Shown: positions 37,762 through 48,329, counted from the stretch's first letter. The stretch: DNA of 64,000 bases from an uncultured Chitinophagales bacterium (GCA_938023075.1 CALHDG010000137.1:1-64000), one strand, 5' to 3'. Notes: generated by a model from the sequence alone, not told the origin. Made by a program: numbers and translations.

Positions 37762-39978
37762 TCAAATATTCAACCAGTAACTAAGTTTCAAATTAATAGA
37801 CCGGAAACTTGGCGCAAAGCCTGTGGCTTGATAATTATCATTATACACCAAATACAAATCGGATAAGGGAGCAAAACGCCATTGTAAGCGGGAGTTAATG
37901 CCAAAGTTATCTTGCTGATTGCTGTATTGAATTAAGGTAGTCCAAAATAAGGCTTTGTTAAAGGTGACATCAATGCGGGGAGTAAGCAACCATAAATTAG
38001 CATCGGGATGCGGGTTGGGCAAACGAATACCATCGTAGTTGAGGTTGATACCAAACTGCGCCCAAGGTTGAATGCGGTAAGCGATGTTGGCTCCAATAGA
38101 ATAAATGTTACCATTAAAAAATTGACCTACTGTTGCCCTACCCCGGTAAGTTAATAACTTAGCATTGTTCGACCGGTATCGTATATTAAATTGGTTGAAG
38201 GCATAACTTTCATTGCCAGATAATGGCACGGCTCCGTCGGTATCAGTAGGGTCAAATTCATCGGTTAAAAAAATAAATTGATTAACATAAGAAGCCGCTA
38301 ACCTGGCTTGGTTGGTAAATTCGGTTTGCCATTCTGCCTGTATAAAATGGTCGGAATATTTAAAATTTAAAGTTGGTCGCCAATAATTAATATACAATAA
38401 ATTGGCACTATGCCGGTTAATTATGGTTCTGTTTTTAGGTATGATAAAACGCTCCACATAATGCCCTGTTTTAAAAATATCCGTTCTGGGCACAAAACCT
38501 AAATCAGCTGTAAAATCCTGGTCTACATAATTCCAATCGGAAATAAAAACCCAATTATTTTTATTGTACAACACAATGCCTTGTGTGGAGTAATTGCCTC
38601 TAGTATCGTTGGGCTGTAGAGACTTGTGCACATAAAATCGACCTGCCCAAGTGTTATCTGCCGAAGCTAAATTATAGTCCAATCCGATTACCCGATTGAA
38701 TTCTTCCTCTTCTTCTAAAAAATCGTAGTCACCAAAAGTTTGCCTATTTACCATAAACAAACCGATGTTAGACCGGCTGGCAATTTTACGTTGTATCGCA
38801 AACATCGCATTGTTGTTAGAGGCAATCTCATTCAGCTCATCCGCAGCAGTTTGAATATTTAAAACGCCCAATCGCCAATTTTGGTTGAGCTTTCCACTAA
38901 GGCGAGCACCGGCAATAATCGGATTTTGAATCAGGTTGTCCGCCGTGTCTCTTGCTAAACCAATTCGGCGCGAAAAAAAGGGTTTGGCTTCATTAAAGTA
39001 ATTTCCAAAAGAAGCAAACAAATCGCTGTTGTCAATAAAAAATTGCCGGCGTTCTGGTAAAATCAATTCAAAGCGGGTAAGGTTGGTGAAGATGTCATCA
39101 ACTTCCACATTACTAAAATCGGGGTTAATGGTTAAATCTAAATTTAAACCACTGCCAATTGCAATTTTGGCATCGCCCCCAAACAAAAATTCAAAGTCAG
39201 TTTCATTGGGGGTTTCTTCAAAATCTTTTTGTATTAAAGTGTTGATGTAAGGAATGAATGCATAAGGCGTTCTGGATTTTCCCAATGGTTTTTCAAAAAC
39301 CAACTCGCCCATAAAAGCCAAGCTACCGAGTAATTGCGTTTGTGGTATCCGGTTCCAAGTACTAAACTCATTGGTTTGTAAGTTAAAGCGGTACGGTCTA
39401 AATCGCCATTTTGTACTGCCTTCTTCAAACTTTAAAGAGTAGAAAGGGATTGCCATTTCAACCGTATAATAAGTATCATAAATTTTGCTTTCTGCCTTCC
39501 ATTTCACATCCCACGAACCGTTGAAACTATTGCGTGTTGAACCACCATTAGATACCAACAACTCCCTTCTTACACCATAAGGCGTTACGCCAAAAGCAAA
39601 AGCATTGGTGCCATCGTTAAAGGTGTCGAATAAGAGGGTAACGTTATCATTTACGGGTCCACCAAAATCTCGCCTTAGTGATGCCACCACAAAATTGTTA
39701 TCTGGCGCATCGGCTTTTATAGCCACATATAAAGTCGTTTCATTGTATAGAATTTTTATTTCGGTTTGATGCGCTGCTTGTACAGAATCTTTGGGTAGAT
39801 ATTGCCAGAACTCTTTGGCTACATCAGCTGTTTGCCAAACCGCTTCGTTTAATTCTCCATCTAATTGAATTTCGGAAGTTATGAATTTAGCAGTTAGTTG
39901 TTTAGAGGTAGTTTGGGCTTTTAGTGAAATGCCTGATAAAACGGTAAGAAAAACTATTAGAACGAACTTTATATTCAT
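37762..39978 (-). CDS. DUF5916 protein with CBM9-like N-terminus, outer-membrane barrel
   Basis: About 738 aa from the ATG at 39978, which gives the signal peptide MNIKFVLIVFLTVLSGISLKAQ (an ATG 12 bases upstream is also possible). Residues about 30-220 form a CBM9-like sandwich (IQLDGELNEAVWQTA...LYVAIKADAP). The remaining 500 residues are the DUF5916 region, with NPDFSNVEVDD, LPERRQFFIDN and FFSRRIGL motifs, and a strand-rich end closing in SYWLNI. This build suggests an outer-membrane barrel with a periplasmic or surface sugar-binding-like domain. The function of the family is not established. It is monocistronic. Confidence 0.88.
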   Translation of the reverse strand: MNIKFVLIVFLTVLSGISLKAQTTSKQLTAKFITSEIQLDGELNEAVWQTADVAKEFWQYLPKDSVQAAHQTEIKILYNETTLYVAIKADAPDNNFVVASLRRDFGGPVNDNVTLLFDTFNDGTNAFAFGVTPYGVRRELLVSNGGSTRNSFNGSWDVKWKAESKIYDTYYTVEMAIPFYSLKFEEGSTKWRFRPYRFNLQTNEFSTWNRIPQTQLLGSLAFMGELVFEKPLGKSRTPYAFIPYINTLIQKDFEETPNETDFEFLFGGDAKIAIGSGLNLDLTINPDFSNVEVDDIFTNLTRFELILPERRQFFIDNSDLFASFGNYFNEAKPFFSRRIGLARDTADNLIQNPIIAGARLSGKLNQNWRLGVLNIQTAADELNEIASNNNAMFAIQRKIASRSNIGLFMVNRQTFGDYDFLEEEEEFNRVIGLDYNLASADNTWAGRFYVHKSLQPNDTRGNYSTQGIVLYNKNNWVFISDWNYVDQDFTADLGFVPRTDIFKTGHYVERFIIPKNRTIINRHSANLLYINYWRPTLNFKYSDHFIQAEWQTEFTNQARLAASYVNQFIFLTDEFDPTDTDGAVPLSGNESYAFNQFNIRYRSNNAKLLTYRGRATVGQFFNGNIYSIGANIAYRIQPWAQFGINLNYDGIRLPNPHPDANLWLLTPRIDVTFNKALFWTTLIQYSNQQDNFGINSRLQWRFAPLSDLYLVYNDNYQATGFAPSFRSINLKLSYWLNI

Positions 39979-40164
39979 TGGGATTTGCATATTTTATACT
40001 TATGATGTAATTGAGTGAACGATTGCATATTCAGCAGATTAAACAATATATTACATTCTACAAACTATAATGGTTCTTTATATTTATTTTTTCAGCAATG
40101 AAGTTATAAAAAATTGAGAGACAACATAGAACTATTTTAACTTGAACAAAAAAATGTTAGACCA

Positions 40165-41112
40165 ATGAATATAGTGACATCAGAAAAGATTAATGAAGTG
40201 CTTGATTTTACTACTCTGATCAATGCTTTGGAAGCCGGTTTTAGTGGTGATGTATTGGTGCCGCAACGGATGCATATTGAGTATAGCAATAGAGAAAATG
40301 CCAGAGAAAACACTTTGTTGTTAATGCCGGCGATACAATTGGGCAAGTATGCTGGAGTGAAAATTGTAACGGTTGCTCCAGAAAACCATCAAGAAGAACT
40401 TGCTACTATACAAGGAATTTATTATTTAATGGATGCGGTTACCGGCGTACCAAAAGCATTTTTTGATGCATCAGCCATCACCAATTGGCGAACGGCAGCT
40501 GCATCGGCATTGGCTTCACGATTCCTTTCACAGGATAATTCAAGTACCTTTATGATGATTGGGACCGGTGCTTTGGCTCCTTTTATGATTCGAGCGCATG
40601 CCACCGTAAGACCTATAAAACAGTTAAAAATTTTCGGACGTACTAGCCATAAAGCGGAAGCTTTAGCTTCGACATTTAAAGATGAATTCGACTCTGTTGA
40701 GGTTGTTACTGATATAGAAACAGGAATTCAAGCGGCTGATATTATTTGTGCCGCAACCTCAAGCGAAAAGCCGCTTATTAAAGGCAGTTTACTAAAAGCC
40801 GGACAACACATTGACTTAGTAGGAGCCTACAAACCTACAACGAGAGAGGCGGATGATGAAGTGATATTAAGAAGCAACCTATTTGTAGATCATATGAATT
40901 CTGCATTGCATGAGGCAGGTGATGTGGTTATCCCGATTCATTCTGGCATTATTGACAAAAGCCATATTCGCGGAGATTTATTTCAACTTTGCAAAGGATT
41001 AGTGAAGGGCAGAACAAATCAAGAAGAGATCACTGTTTTTAAATCAGTAGGTCATGCTTTAGAAGATATTGAAACCGCTATTTTGTTGTATGAGCATTTG
41101 TTTGGTACTTGA
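40165..41112 (+). CDS. Ornithine cyclodeaminase / mu-crystallin family dehydrogenase
   Basis: 315 aa. The split N/C-terminal fold is seen: the substrate region with R35, K66 in YAGVKIVTVAPEN and R109 in TNWRTAAASALASRFL, then a Rossmann nucleotide site MMIGTGALAPFMIRAH (GTGA at 133-136) and the acidic pocket DLVGAYKPTTREADDEV. Members convert ornithine to proline or reduce cyclic imino acids such as delta1-pyrroline-2-carboxylate with NAD(P)H. The latter is common in bacteria lacking ornithine specificity, and the two cannot be separated here. It stands alone between minus-strand genes. Confidence 0.9.
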   Translation: MNIVTSEKINEVLDFTTLINALEAGFSGDVLVPQRMHIEYSNRENARENTLLLMPAIQLGKYAGVKIVTVAPENHQEELATIQGIYYLMDAVTGVPKAFFDASAITNWRTAAASALASRFLSQDNSSTFMMIGTGALAPFMIRAHATVRPIKQLKIFGRTSHKAEALASTFKDEFDSVEVVTDIETGIQAADIICAATSSEKPLIKGSLLKAGQHIDLVGAYKPTTREADDEVILRSNLFVDHMNSALHEAGDVVIPIHSGIIDKSHIRGDLFQLCKGLVKGRTNQEEITVFKSVGHALEDIETAILLYEHLFGT

Positions 41113-41246
41113 TTTTTTCTTGAAATCTCTTGAGATAAATTTAGAAGATAAAAGTTAAATATCTTAGTAGAACAATCCAAAAACGTATTTTAGTTGATAT
41201 CACCTTTTGTACCAACGAATAAGAAAGATCAAAGAAACTAATTTAC

Positions 41247-42812
41247 CTATTGGTATTTTATTTTCATTTCTTCAACTCTTTCAATCATATCTTCAACGGT
41301 ATCTTTTAATTCGCTCCCCATTTTTAAAAATTCATCGGGGTAGTCGTCTTTTAAGCAGTGCATTAGGGTGTACCAAATGGGTTTGTATCTTTGTTTTAGG
41401 TTTGATATTCTATTTTCATCAAAATAATTTTTTACCACATAGTATTGCTGGTAACTAAGCAACAGCAATGGATAATCTGCTATTAAATGATGAAATTTGT
41501 CAAGTGATTCAACGTTAGCCATTTGTTTTTTTGCTATTGAAAGGGAGTCTTCAATCTTTCCATCTTCAAGTAAGCAAAACATTATTTTTAGCGGTCGTTT
41601 AGCTTTAGTTCTATAAGACTGCTTTTCATCAAACTGTAATGAGTAAAAACTCTCATACACTTTAACTAACCAAATTACACTATCTTTATTTGCTAAAGTA
41701 GAATTCCGCATCAAATACCAAATATTTAAAAAACGGTCTCTGATAAAATACAGTTTCTTTCTGGTGCTGCTGTTCTTAGCACAAACGATTTGATTTTCAA
41801 TCAATGCATTTAATTGCGATGAAACTTCATTGCTTTCCATGCGAGTTCCATCAGCAATCTCCTTTACAAAAGTACCGTCCCAAGCTTTAGCTAAAAAATC
41901 AATAATCTTTCTTTGCTTATTTTTTAGCGTTTTTATTTTATCAAGATTATATGGAGTTACTCTTTCCAACACTTCCCCCAAATCTTCCATTAAACTACTA
42001 TTTTTATTTTTTAATAAGATGTCAAAAAAAATAATCAAATTTCTGATGTTCCCTCCCGACAACTGTCTTAAAGTTTCCAATTTGTGCTGCTTATATTTTA
42101 TTACTTTTTCTTCATTTTCAATTTTATTTATCTTACTATCAAATAGTTGTTTAGTTTCTTCACGTGTTAAACCTTGCAATTTTATCTCTGCAAAGTGATC
42201 ATAAAAAGCTTTATCATATCTAAAATTGTGTTCCATAGCATTGGCACTCGCACCTATAATCCGCAAGTTGTTGTTGGTTATCATTATTTCCCTCAATCGC
42301 CGGTTTTCTTTTTCAGGAATGTTTTTTAAAATTTCATCAAAGTTGTCAATCAATAGTATCAGCTTTTTCTTTTCTTGATTTAGCGTGTCGTTCAGCATTT
42401 TAAATGCTTCCTCTTCGGTTGCCTCATTTATTTCCAAGTCTTCCAATTGCTGGTTCAAATCTTCAAATAATTCAGGATGCTTTTCACCCAAATACGCTGC
42501 TGTATTTAACCATAAATCATATAGTTCGGTAACATTATTTTGTTCTTCCGGGTAAGCCACAGGTATCAACCATTTACTCAATTTTTTATCTTGTTGAACA
42601 GCAATCTTAATTTTGGCTAATAACATAGTTTTACCCATGCCCCGTTCTCCAACAATAAAATAATCTTGCTCAGGAAATTGCATAGTAGATGTTTTCAAAT
42701 CTTCCCAAATGGCTTCAAATTCTTTGGTTCTAACTACAAACTCTTCATTGATTTCTGTTGCAGATTTTAAGCCTGTATTGTATATGCGCGATGTGATGTT
42801 ATTTATTACCAT
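41247..42812 (-). CDS. STAND-like P-loop ATPase with winged-helix and helical C-terminus
   Basis: 521 aa. Walker A is GERGMGKT (residues 55-62) and Walker B is LILLIDNFDE (151-160). These are followed by a sensor-like LRIIGASAN and the STAND-type LQGLTREETKQLFDSK. Around residues 295-365 a winged-helix region is plausible (RKIIDFLAKAWDGTFVKEIAD...ALIENQIV). The last 150 residues are helical and TPR-like. Proteins of this kind act as signal-responsive switches, and some are defence sensors. No effector domain is visible and no partner gene is adjacent, so the role is open. Confidence 0.75.
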   Translation of the reverse strand: MVINNITSRIYNTGLKSATEINEEFVVRTKEFEAIWEDLKTSTMQFPEQDYFIVGERGMGKTMLLAKIKIAVQQDKKLSKWLIPVAYPEEQNNVTELYDLWLNTAAYLGEKHPELFEDLNQQLEDLEINEATEEEAFKMLNDTLNQEKKKLILLIDNFDEILKNIPEKENRRLREIMITNNNLRIIGASANAMEHNFRYDKAFYDHFAEIKLQGLTREETKQLFDSKINKIENEEKVIKYKQHKLETLRQLSGGNIRNLIIFFDILLKNKNSSLMEDLGEVLERVTPYNLDKIKTLKNKQRKIIDFLAKAWDGTFVKEIADGTRMESNEVSSQLNALIENQIVCAKNSSTRKKLYFIRDRFLNIWYLMRNSTLANKDSVIWLVKVYESFYSLQFDEKQSYRTKAKRPLKIMFCLLEDGKIEDSLSIAKKQMANVESLDKFHHLIADYPLLLLSYQQYYVVKNYFDENRISNLKQRYKPIWYTLMHCLKDDYPDEFLKMGSELKDTVEDMIERVEEMKIKYQ

Positions 42813-42947
42813 ACTTTAACCACCATTGTTTAAAAATTGGAGAATTGAACCGGTATTCATTTTCATTAGCGGCATTATCAATGTAGCCGTCATATTTTAT
42901 AAAACTTATTTCCCCTGACGGGCTTACCTATGCCTAACTTCATTTCG

Positions 42948-42988
42948 CAAATTTTTATTTGCCAATATTTTCCGCAAATAAAAATTTG
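42948..42988 (+). other. Perfect 14-bp inverted repeat between divergent genes
   Basis: CAAATTTTTATTTG (42948-42961) and its exact complement (42975-42988) flank a 13-nt loop in the divergent region between the ATPase gene and the arylsulfotransferase-type gene. Nothing else is recognised in 42813-43122. Confidence 0.6.
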
Positions 42989-43164
42989 TGTAACATCAAA
43001 TCTGCTGATCCAACATAGTCACGCTGTCATTTTTCATAACTCCAAAAAACGGAACTACCATTGTCTCCAAACAATTTAGCTAAACTCCAACAATTGTTAA
43101 TATATCGAAAAACAAGCCAGCATTGCTGAATTATTCACTATTTTTTTATTCATTTGTAGAAGCT

Positions 43165-45204
43165 ATGTATATCAAGTATCCATTGATCATTTTATTTATA
43201 CTATTAAGCAACAGTCTAATGGCGCAAGACCTCACTTTTGAGGACGTAAATCTGGTGCAAAATCCCGATAATGCTTTGCGCGTTCAGGCTACCTTAACTA
43301 CTTCTGAACCAGCTCATGTGTATGTACAATATGCTTACACACAAAATGGGGAGATGTATACCGAAACATCAACAGTAAGTGCTCTGCAAAAAGAACACGA
43401 TATAAACTTGTTAGCCTTGCGCGACAGCACATTTTATCAGTTTAGAATATTTGCGTTCAACAAAAAAAATAAAATACAATCTCAATTATATGAATTAATA
43501 ACACCTAAACTACCACTGGAAGTGCAAAATTTTGAATCGTCTAAAGTTAGTCGTTTAGAAAACCGGCAAACCTATACGATTACCAACACTATGCGGGGCA
43601 GTCAAAGTTACTACTTTATATGTGATGCTGAAGGCAGATTGGTTTGGTATGCAGACTATCCGGTGTTGCATAATGTCTGTAATGGTTGGCGTTGGTCTAA
43701 AGATAATACCATTTTGCAAGGCGACTGCAAAACTATAAGAGAGATGGACTTACTCGGCAACTTAATAACCGAAATTGATATTGATGAACCTGAATGGAAT
43801 TTACACCACGATTTAATGAAAATGCGCGACGGAAACATAATTGCTATTTATACCAAACCGGAAATGGCAGACTTAACCAATACTACCGGCAATCCAGAAT
43901 CAATAGTAGCAGTTGATGGTTATATTGTTGTAAACCCTGAAGGTGAAACAATTGAAAATTGGAGTACATCCGATCATTTTGACATACAAACTGCCGAAAG
44001 AAAAGGAGCCTATTGGAATTTTATTTATGGTTCAGGCACAGTAGATTGGTGTCATTTTAATGCAATAGAAGAAGATATTGATGGTAGTATTTTAATTTCT
44101 GTATCACATTGGTCTACCATTTTAAAAATTGACAGAGCCAGTGGAGAAGTGAAATGGCAATTGGGTGAACGAGGAACGTTAAGAGTTCCACCAGGGTTTA
44201 CCTTTCGGCAGCAACACGCCATTACGGTATTAGCACCTAATCGATATTTAATATTCGACAACTTAGGCTTGCAAGAAAGTTCGAGAGCCATGGAGTTTGC
44301 TGTAGAAACAATTGACAACCGGGCTTTTCAATTTTGGGAATATATTCCACAACCCAATATTGTTAGCCTCACTCGTGGAAACGCCGAACGGTTATCTAAT
44401 GGAAATACCTTAATCTTTTTTCCTACCAACCGGGGTATTATACAAGAAATCAATGAAGAAGGAGAACTGCTTTGGGAAGTAGAGACGCAGCGTTCAGGTT
44501 ATAGAGCTTACCGGATTCCTTATATTAATAAACCACATCCGAAGGTGCGTTTTACAGAATTACCCCAATCCGTTTGTAGCAATGCCGAGCCTTTCGAAAT
44601 TATGACTGAACCAACGGAAGCCTATTTAATGGGTGAGGCGATCGAAGATGGAAAATTTAATCCTCAAAAAGCCAATTTAGGTTTAAACAAAATTTTTGCT
44701 GCCTATGGTACTACTTTGCAAGAAATAAACATTGAAGTATGGGCAGCTCCAGAGGCAGATATTCAAATAACAGATAATGAATTGCTGGAAATTACGGATG
44801 CCTTTGAGACTTATCAATGGTATTTAAATGATACTTTAATTGAAGGAGCTAATAATCATCAATACCAACCTGCAGCCAGTGGTTTGTATTACGCAGAGAT
44901 CAGCAATCAAAATAATTGTATAGCTTATTCAGATACTTTAAATTATGTTTATGCAAATATCGCTGAACATTTGAATGATGCACTTCAGTTCATGCAGTTG
45001 GGTAATTTTTTAATTATTGAACATCCGGGTACTCCATCATTTTCTATAGAAATTTTTAATTTGCAAGGGCAAAAAATATTTGCGCAACACGGGCAATCTA
45101 ATTATCAAATCAATACTGCTCAATTTCCTTCTATCTATTTGGTTCGCATTTCTTTCGGAAAACATTTTTGGGTGGAAAAATTGTTGCAAGTAGACAATTA
45201 TTAG
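43165..45204 (+). CDS. Arylsulfotransferase (ASST)-family secreted protein with T9SS tail
   Basis: About 679 aa from the ATG at 43165, which begins a signal peptide (MYIKYPLIILFILLSNSLMAQ); the frame is open from 43123. A fibronectin-like strand domain (residues about 20-130) precedes a six-bladed ASST propeller with WNLHHDLMKMRDGNIIAIY, DWCHFNAIEED and FRQQHAITVL, where the histidines match catalytic positions of the family. A further beta-domain (TYQWYLNDTLIEGA) and a T9SS sorting end (IEIFNLQGQKIFAQ) follow. It is probably a cell-surface enzyme or binding protein; sulfate transfer is not proven. MITE-1 copy B begins two bases after its stop codon. Confidence 0.85.
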   Translation: MYIKYPLIILFILLSNSLMAQDLTFEDVNLVQNPDNALRVQATLTTSEPAHVYVQYAYTQNGEMYTETSTVSALQKEHDINLLALRDSTFYQFRIFAFNKKNKIQSQLYELITPKLPLEVQNFESSKVSRLENRQTYTITNTMRGSQSYYFICDAEGRLVWYADYPVLHNVCNGWRWSKDNTILQGDCKTIREMDLLGNLITEIDIDEPEWNLHHDLMKMRDGNIIAIYTKPEMADLTNTTGNPESIVAVDGYIVVNPEGETIENWSTSDHFDIQTAERKGAYWNFIYGSGTVDWCHFNAIEEDIDGSILISVSHWSTILKIDRASGEVKWQLGERGTLRVPPGFTFRQQHAITVLAPNRYLIFDNLGLQESSRAMEFAVETIDNRAFQFWEYIPQPNIVSLTRGNAERLSNGNTLIFFPTNRGIIQEINEEGELLWEVETQRSGYRAYRIPYINKPHPKVRFTELPQSVCSNAEPFEIMTEPTEAYLMGEAIEDGKFNPQKANLGLNKIFAAYGTTLQEINIEVWAAPEADIQITDNELLEITDAFETYQWYLNDTLIEGANNHQYQPAASGLYYAEISNQNNCIAYSDTLNYVYANIAEHLNDALQFMQLGNFLIIEHPGTPSFSIEIFNLQGQKIFAQHGQSNYQINTAQFPSIYLVRISFGKHFWVEKLLQVDNY

Positions 45205-45206
45205 TA

Positions 45207-45426
45207 ACTTAAGTTTCGGCAGTAGTATTTATTTCATAATAACTTGAATATAAATTATTTATGGAAATTAAAGTACTCAATAAGGTTAAGTTTACTTAAT
45301 TCAAAATATAAAGCATAAAATCATCCAAGTGAACCTGTTCACTTATTGTTTTGAAGTGAGCTTTTGTTGACACAATGGAACAGGTTCTATTGGAATAGCA
45401 ATTAATTTTACTACCGAAACTTAAGT
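45207..45426 (-). mobile_element. MITE-1, copy B (about 220 bp)
   Basis: The reverse complement of copy A at 19247, alignable end to end. It has the same ACTTAAGTTTCGG termini and an internal AAGTGAACCTGTTCACTT palindrome. The flanks TTAGTA (45201-45206) and TTAGCA (45426-45431) look like a decayed target duplication. It directly abuts the stop codon of the arylsulfotransferase-type gene. Confidence 0.88.
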
Positions 45427-45788
45427 TAGCAACTCAATACAGTTGACACGTTTAATTTTTAAAAAATATATTACAAGCATTTTCGATTAGGGAAGGGCTT
45501 AATTGGGATTTGCCCCCAAGAAAAAAAGTAAATAAAAAGAGAGAAATCACTAATTTGTAATTGCATAAAAACAAAAAAATGGGAGTCTCTCTTTCATAGG
45601 TAAAAGTACTACAAACAAATTTTGAAAAGATGGTATCAAATAAAGAATTACTTCAATTGCTACTTAAGGAGATTCTGGACATTTTTCTACGTTCCACTAT
45701 GCAAAATTCCAGAATTACGGTTCTGTATTAACCTTTTTATAGTTATTTTCCCGCAAAAAGCATTGCTGTGCTTGTAAATTTAGACGGT
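45427..45788. other. Intergenic region with a possible decayed coding fragment
   Basis: About 360 bases. A short plus-strand frame near 45600-45735 reads VKVLQTNFEKMVSNKELLQL and continues LLKEILDIFLRST before a stop. This could be the start of a lost gene, possibly a transposase, but it was not identified. A short inverted repeat AAAGAGAGA / TCTCTCTTT lies near 45538 and 45588. Confidence 0.3.
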
Positions 45789-48005
45789 TCAAAACCCATC
45801 AATCAAGCCATTAAACAAGGCACAAGGGCGCATAAAGTTGGCAACCAATTCCTCATTTGGCGAGTAGTACCCTTCCAAATCAAGGGCTTTACCTTGTATG
45901 GCATTCAACTCTTCAATAATAGCCACTTCATTAGCTTTTAATTGCTGATGTAAGTGGTCAAAAGCGGCTTTCAAATCGGGATCTTCGTTTTGGTTGGCTA
46001 AGGCTTCTGCCCAGTAAAGCGTTAAGTAAAAATGACTGCCCCGGTTGTCTAATTCTCCAGATTTACGCGAAGGCGATTTTTTGTTCAGCAAAAATTGTTC
46101 AGTAGCTTTATCTAAAGCATCGCCCAAAATTTTGGCTTTGGGGTTGTTGCTTTTGTCGCCAATAAAATCTAAGGAAACGGCGAGTGCCAAAAACTCCCCT
46201 AAAGAATCCCAACGTAAATGGTTTTCGGCAACAAATTGTTGAACGTGTTTAGGGGCTGAACCACCTGCACCGGTTTCAAACAAACCGCCGCCGTTCATTA
46301 AAGGAACAATGGATAACATTTTTGCACTTGTTCCCAATTCTAAAATCGGAAACAAATCGGTATTATAATCTCGCAATACATTGCCGGTTACTGAAATAGT
46401 ATCTTTTCCTTTTTTAATTCTTTCTAAAGAAAATTGGGTCGCTTCTACCGGCGACATAATATGAATTTCCAAACCTGCCGTATCGTGATTTGGTAAATAG
46501 GCATTAACTTTTTTAATCAATTCGGCATCGTGTGGACGCTCTTTATTTAACCAAAATACAGCCGGCGAACCGGTGGCTTTAGCCCGGCTGACTGCCAGCT
46601 TCACCCAATCCTGTACCGGCAAATCTTTCACCTGACACATTCTCCAAATATCGCCTTCGTCTACTTCGTGTTCGGTTAAAACATTACCTGCAGCATCAAC
46701 TACCTGCACTTTGCCGGCTTGTTCAATTTCAAAAGTTTTATCGTGCGAACCATATTCTTCTGCTTTTTGCGCCATTAAGCCTACGTTGGGTACAGTACCC
46801 ATGGTGGTGGGGTCAAAGGCTCCGTGTTTTTTACAAAAATCAATCACTACTTGATAAATGCCTGCATAACTGCTATCAGGAATTACGGCTTTGACATCTT
46901 GCAGTTTGCCCTCTTTGTTCCACATTTGTCCCGAACTTCTAATCATTGCCGGCATAGAGGCATCTATAATTACATCACTCGGTACGTGTAAATTGGTGAT
47001 GCCTTTATCAGAGTTAACCATCGCTACATCTGGTCTGTTAGCATAAGCTGCTTCAATGGCTTGTTTAATGGCTGCTTTTTTGTCGGCAGGTAAGTCCTCT
47101 AATTTGCTCATCAAATCGCCAAAGCCGTTGTTGGTATCTACGCCAATTTCTTCTAAAGTTGTTCCGTGTTTGTCAAACACTGTTTTAAAATAAGTGCGTA
47201 CGGCATGACCGAAAATAATAGGGTCAGAAACCTTCATCATCGTCGCTTTCATATGTAAGGAAAACAAAATGCCTTGGGCTTTGGCATCTTCAATTTGCGT
47301 TTCCAAAAAATGAAGCAGTGCTTTTTTACTCATTAAACTAGCATCAATAATTTCATCTTTTAGTAAAGATAAATTTTCTTTTAAGATGGTTTTTTCGCCC
47401 GATGAACTGAGGTGTTGAATGGTAACTATTGTATCTTCAGTTACCGTTAAAGATTGTTCGTTGTGTCTAAAGTCACCGGCATCCATAGTGGCGACGTGCG
47501 ATTTTGAATCGGCAGACCATACGCCCATGCTATGTGGATTATTTTGCGCAAACGCTTTTACCGGTTTTGGTGCACGACGGTCAGAATTACCTTCGCGTAA
47601 AACCGGATTAACCGCACTGCCTTTTACTTTGTCGTATCGTGCTTTAATTTCTTTGTCGGTTTCGGTTTGGGGTTCTTCAGGATAGTCGGGTACGGCAAAA
47701 CCATCGGCTTGTAATTCTTTAATAGCGGCTTTTAATTGAGGAATGGAAGCGCTAATGTTGGGCAACTTGATGATGTTGGCTTCTGGTTTTTTAGCGAGTT
47801 CGCCCAATTCAGCCAAGGCGTTAGGCACGCGTTGTTCTTCTTTAATATGGTCAGGAAAGACCGATAATATTCTTCCGGCGAGTGAAATGTCTTTCAACTC
47901 TACTTGCACATTGGCTTTGGCAGCAAAGGCTTTTATTATGGGTAAGAAAGAATGTGTAGCTAATGCAGGGGCTTCATCTGTTTTGGTATATATTATTTTT
48001 TCCAT
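45789..48005 (-). CDS. icd: Isocitrate dehydrogenase, monomeric NADP-dependent type
   Basis: 738 aa from the ATG at 48005 ([20 protein letters not shown]), the standard N-terminus; the frame extends six codons further up without a family match. The length and the phrases [56 protein letters not shown] and [20 protein letters not shown] identify the monomeric enzyme, not the common dimeric one. It oxidises isocitrate to 2-oxoglutarate in the TCA cycle and makes NADPH. It has a likely own promoter and no operon partner. Confidence 0.98.
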   Translation of the reverse strand: MEKIIYTKTDEAPALATHSFLPIIKAFAAKANVQVELKDISLAGRILSVFPDHIKEEQRVPNALAELGELAKKPEANIIKLPNISASIPQLKAAIKELQADGFAVPDYPEEPQTETDKEIKARYDKVKGSAVNPVLREGNSDRRAPKPVKAFAQNNPHSMGVWSADSKSHVATMDAGDFRHNEQSLTVTEDTIVTIQHLSSSGEKTILKENLSLLKDEIIDASLMSKKALLHFLETQIEDAKAQGILFSLHMKATMMKVSDPIIFGHAVRTYFKTVFDKHGTTLEEIGVDTNNGFGDLMSKLEDLPADKKAAIKQAIEAAYANRPDVAMVNSDKGITNLHVPSDVIIDASMPAMIRSSGQMWNKEGKLQDVKAVIPDSSYAGIYQVVIDFCKKHGAFDPTTMGTVPNVGLMAQKAEEYGSHDKTFEIEQAGKVQVVDAAGNVLTEHEVDEGDIWRMCQVKDLPVQDWVKLAVSRAKATGSPAVFWLNKERPHDAELIKKVNAYLPNHDTAGLEIHIMSPVEATQFSLERIKKGKDTISVTGNVLRDYNTDLFPILELGTSAKMLSIVPLMNGGGLFETGAGGSAPKHVQQFVAENHLRWDSLGEFLALAVSLDFIGDKSNNPKAKILGDALDKATEQFLLNKKSPSRKSGELDNRGSHFYLTLYWAEALANQNEDPDLKAAFDHLHQQLKANEVAIIEELNAIQGKALDLEGYYSPNEELVANFMRPCALFNGLIDGF

Positions 48006-48025
48006 AAAGTTACAATCAAACACTA

Positions 48026-48055
48026 CAAAGTAAATTGAAATATGCGAATTTTCAA
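48026..48055 (-). promoter_or_regulatory. Probable promoter of icd
   Basis: On the minus strand: TTG (48055-48053), a 19-base spacer, then TTACTTTG (48033-48026), one mismatch from TAnnTTTG, about 20 bases before the ATG at 48005. It supports that start. Confidence 0.5.
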
Positions 48056-48215
48056 TGTTTTGAACCGTTTAATTCAACAGGTGGAAGAGGTGACATCTTT
48101 TTTTAAAAGATGTCATCTCTAAAAAAATAGACCTTTTTAGTTGCACAAAGGCTAACGCTACAATTACAAATGATCGGATTGGCAATGCCTATATATACGA
48201 GTGCAGTTGGAAGTT

Positions 48216-48329
48216 TAGCCCCGATTGAAACGGTTATGTTGCCTGAAGCGTTGGCACCTGTCGCAAAGCTGCAACATTTGAGTGGAAAGCGGGGAGCTCG
48301 TTTCCCAATTTCTTTTACCTTTCGCTTCA
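48216..48329 (-). repeat. SR1 structured repeat, copy 4
   Basis: Minus-strand order: TGAAGCGAAA, CCCCGCTTTCCACTCAAATG, hairpin ATGTTGC / GCAACAT, CATAACCGTTTCAATCGGGG. It continues into AACTTCCAACTGCACTC, as in copy 1. It fills the gap between icd and the barrel gene; the small frame across it is not a gene. Confidence 0.9.

Noticed and set aside
45600-45735. Possible transposase start (VKVLQTNFEKMVSNKELLQL)
   Set aside because: Only about 40 codons remain and no family match is certain; it is noted only as a gap comment.
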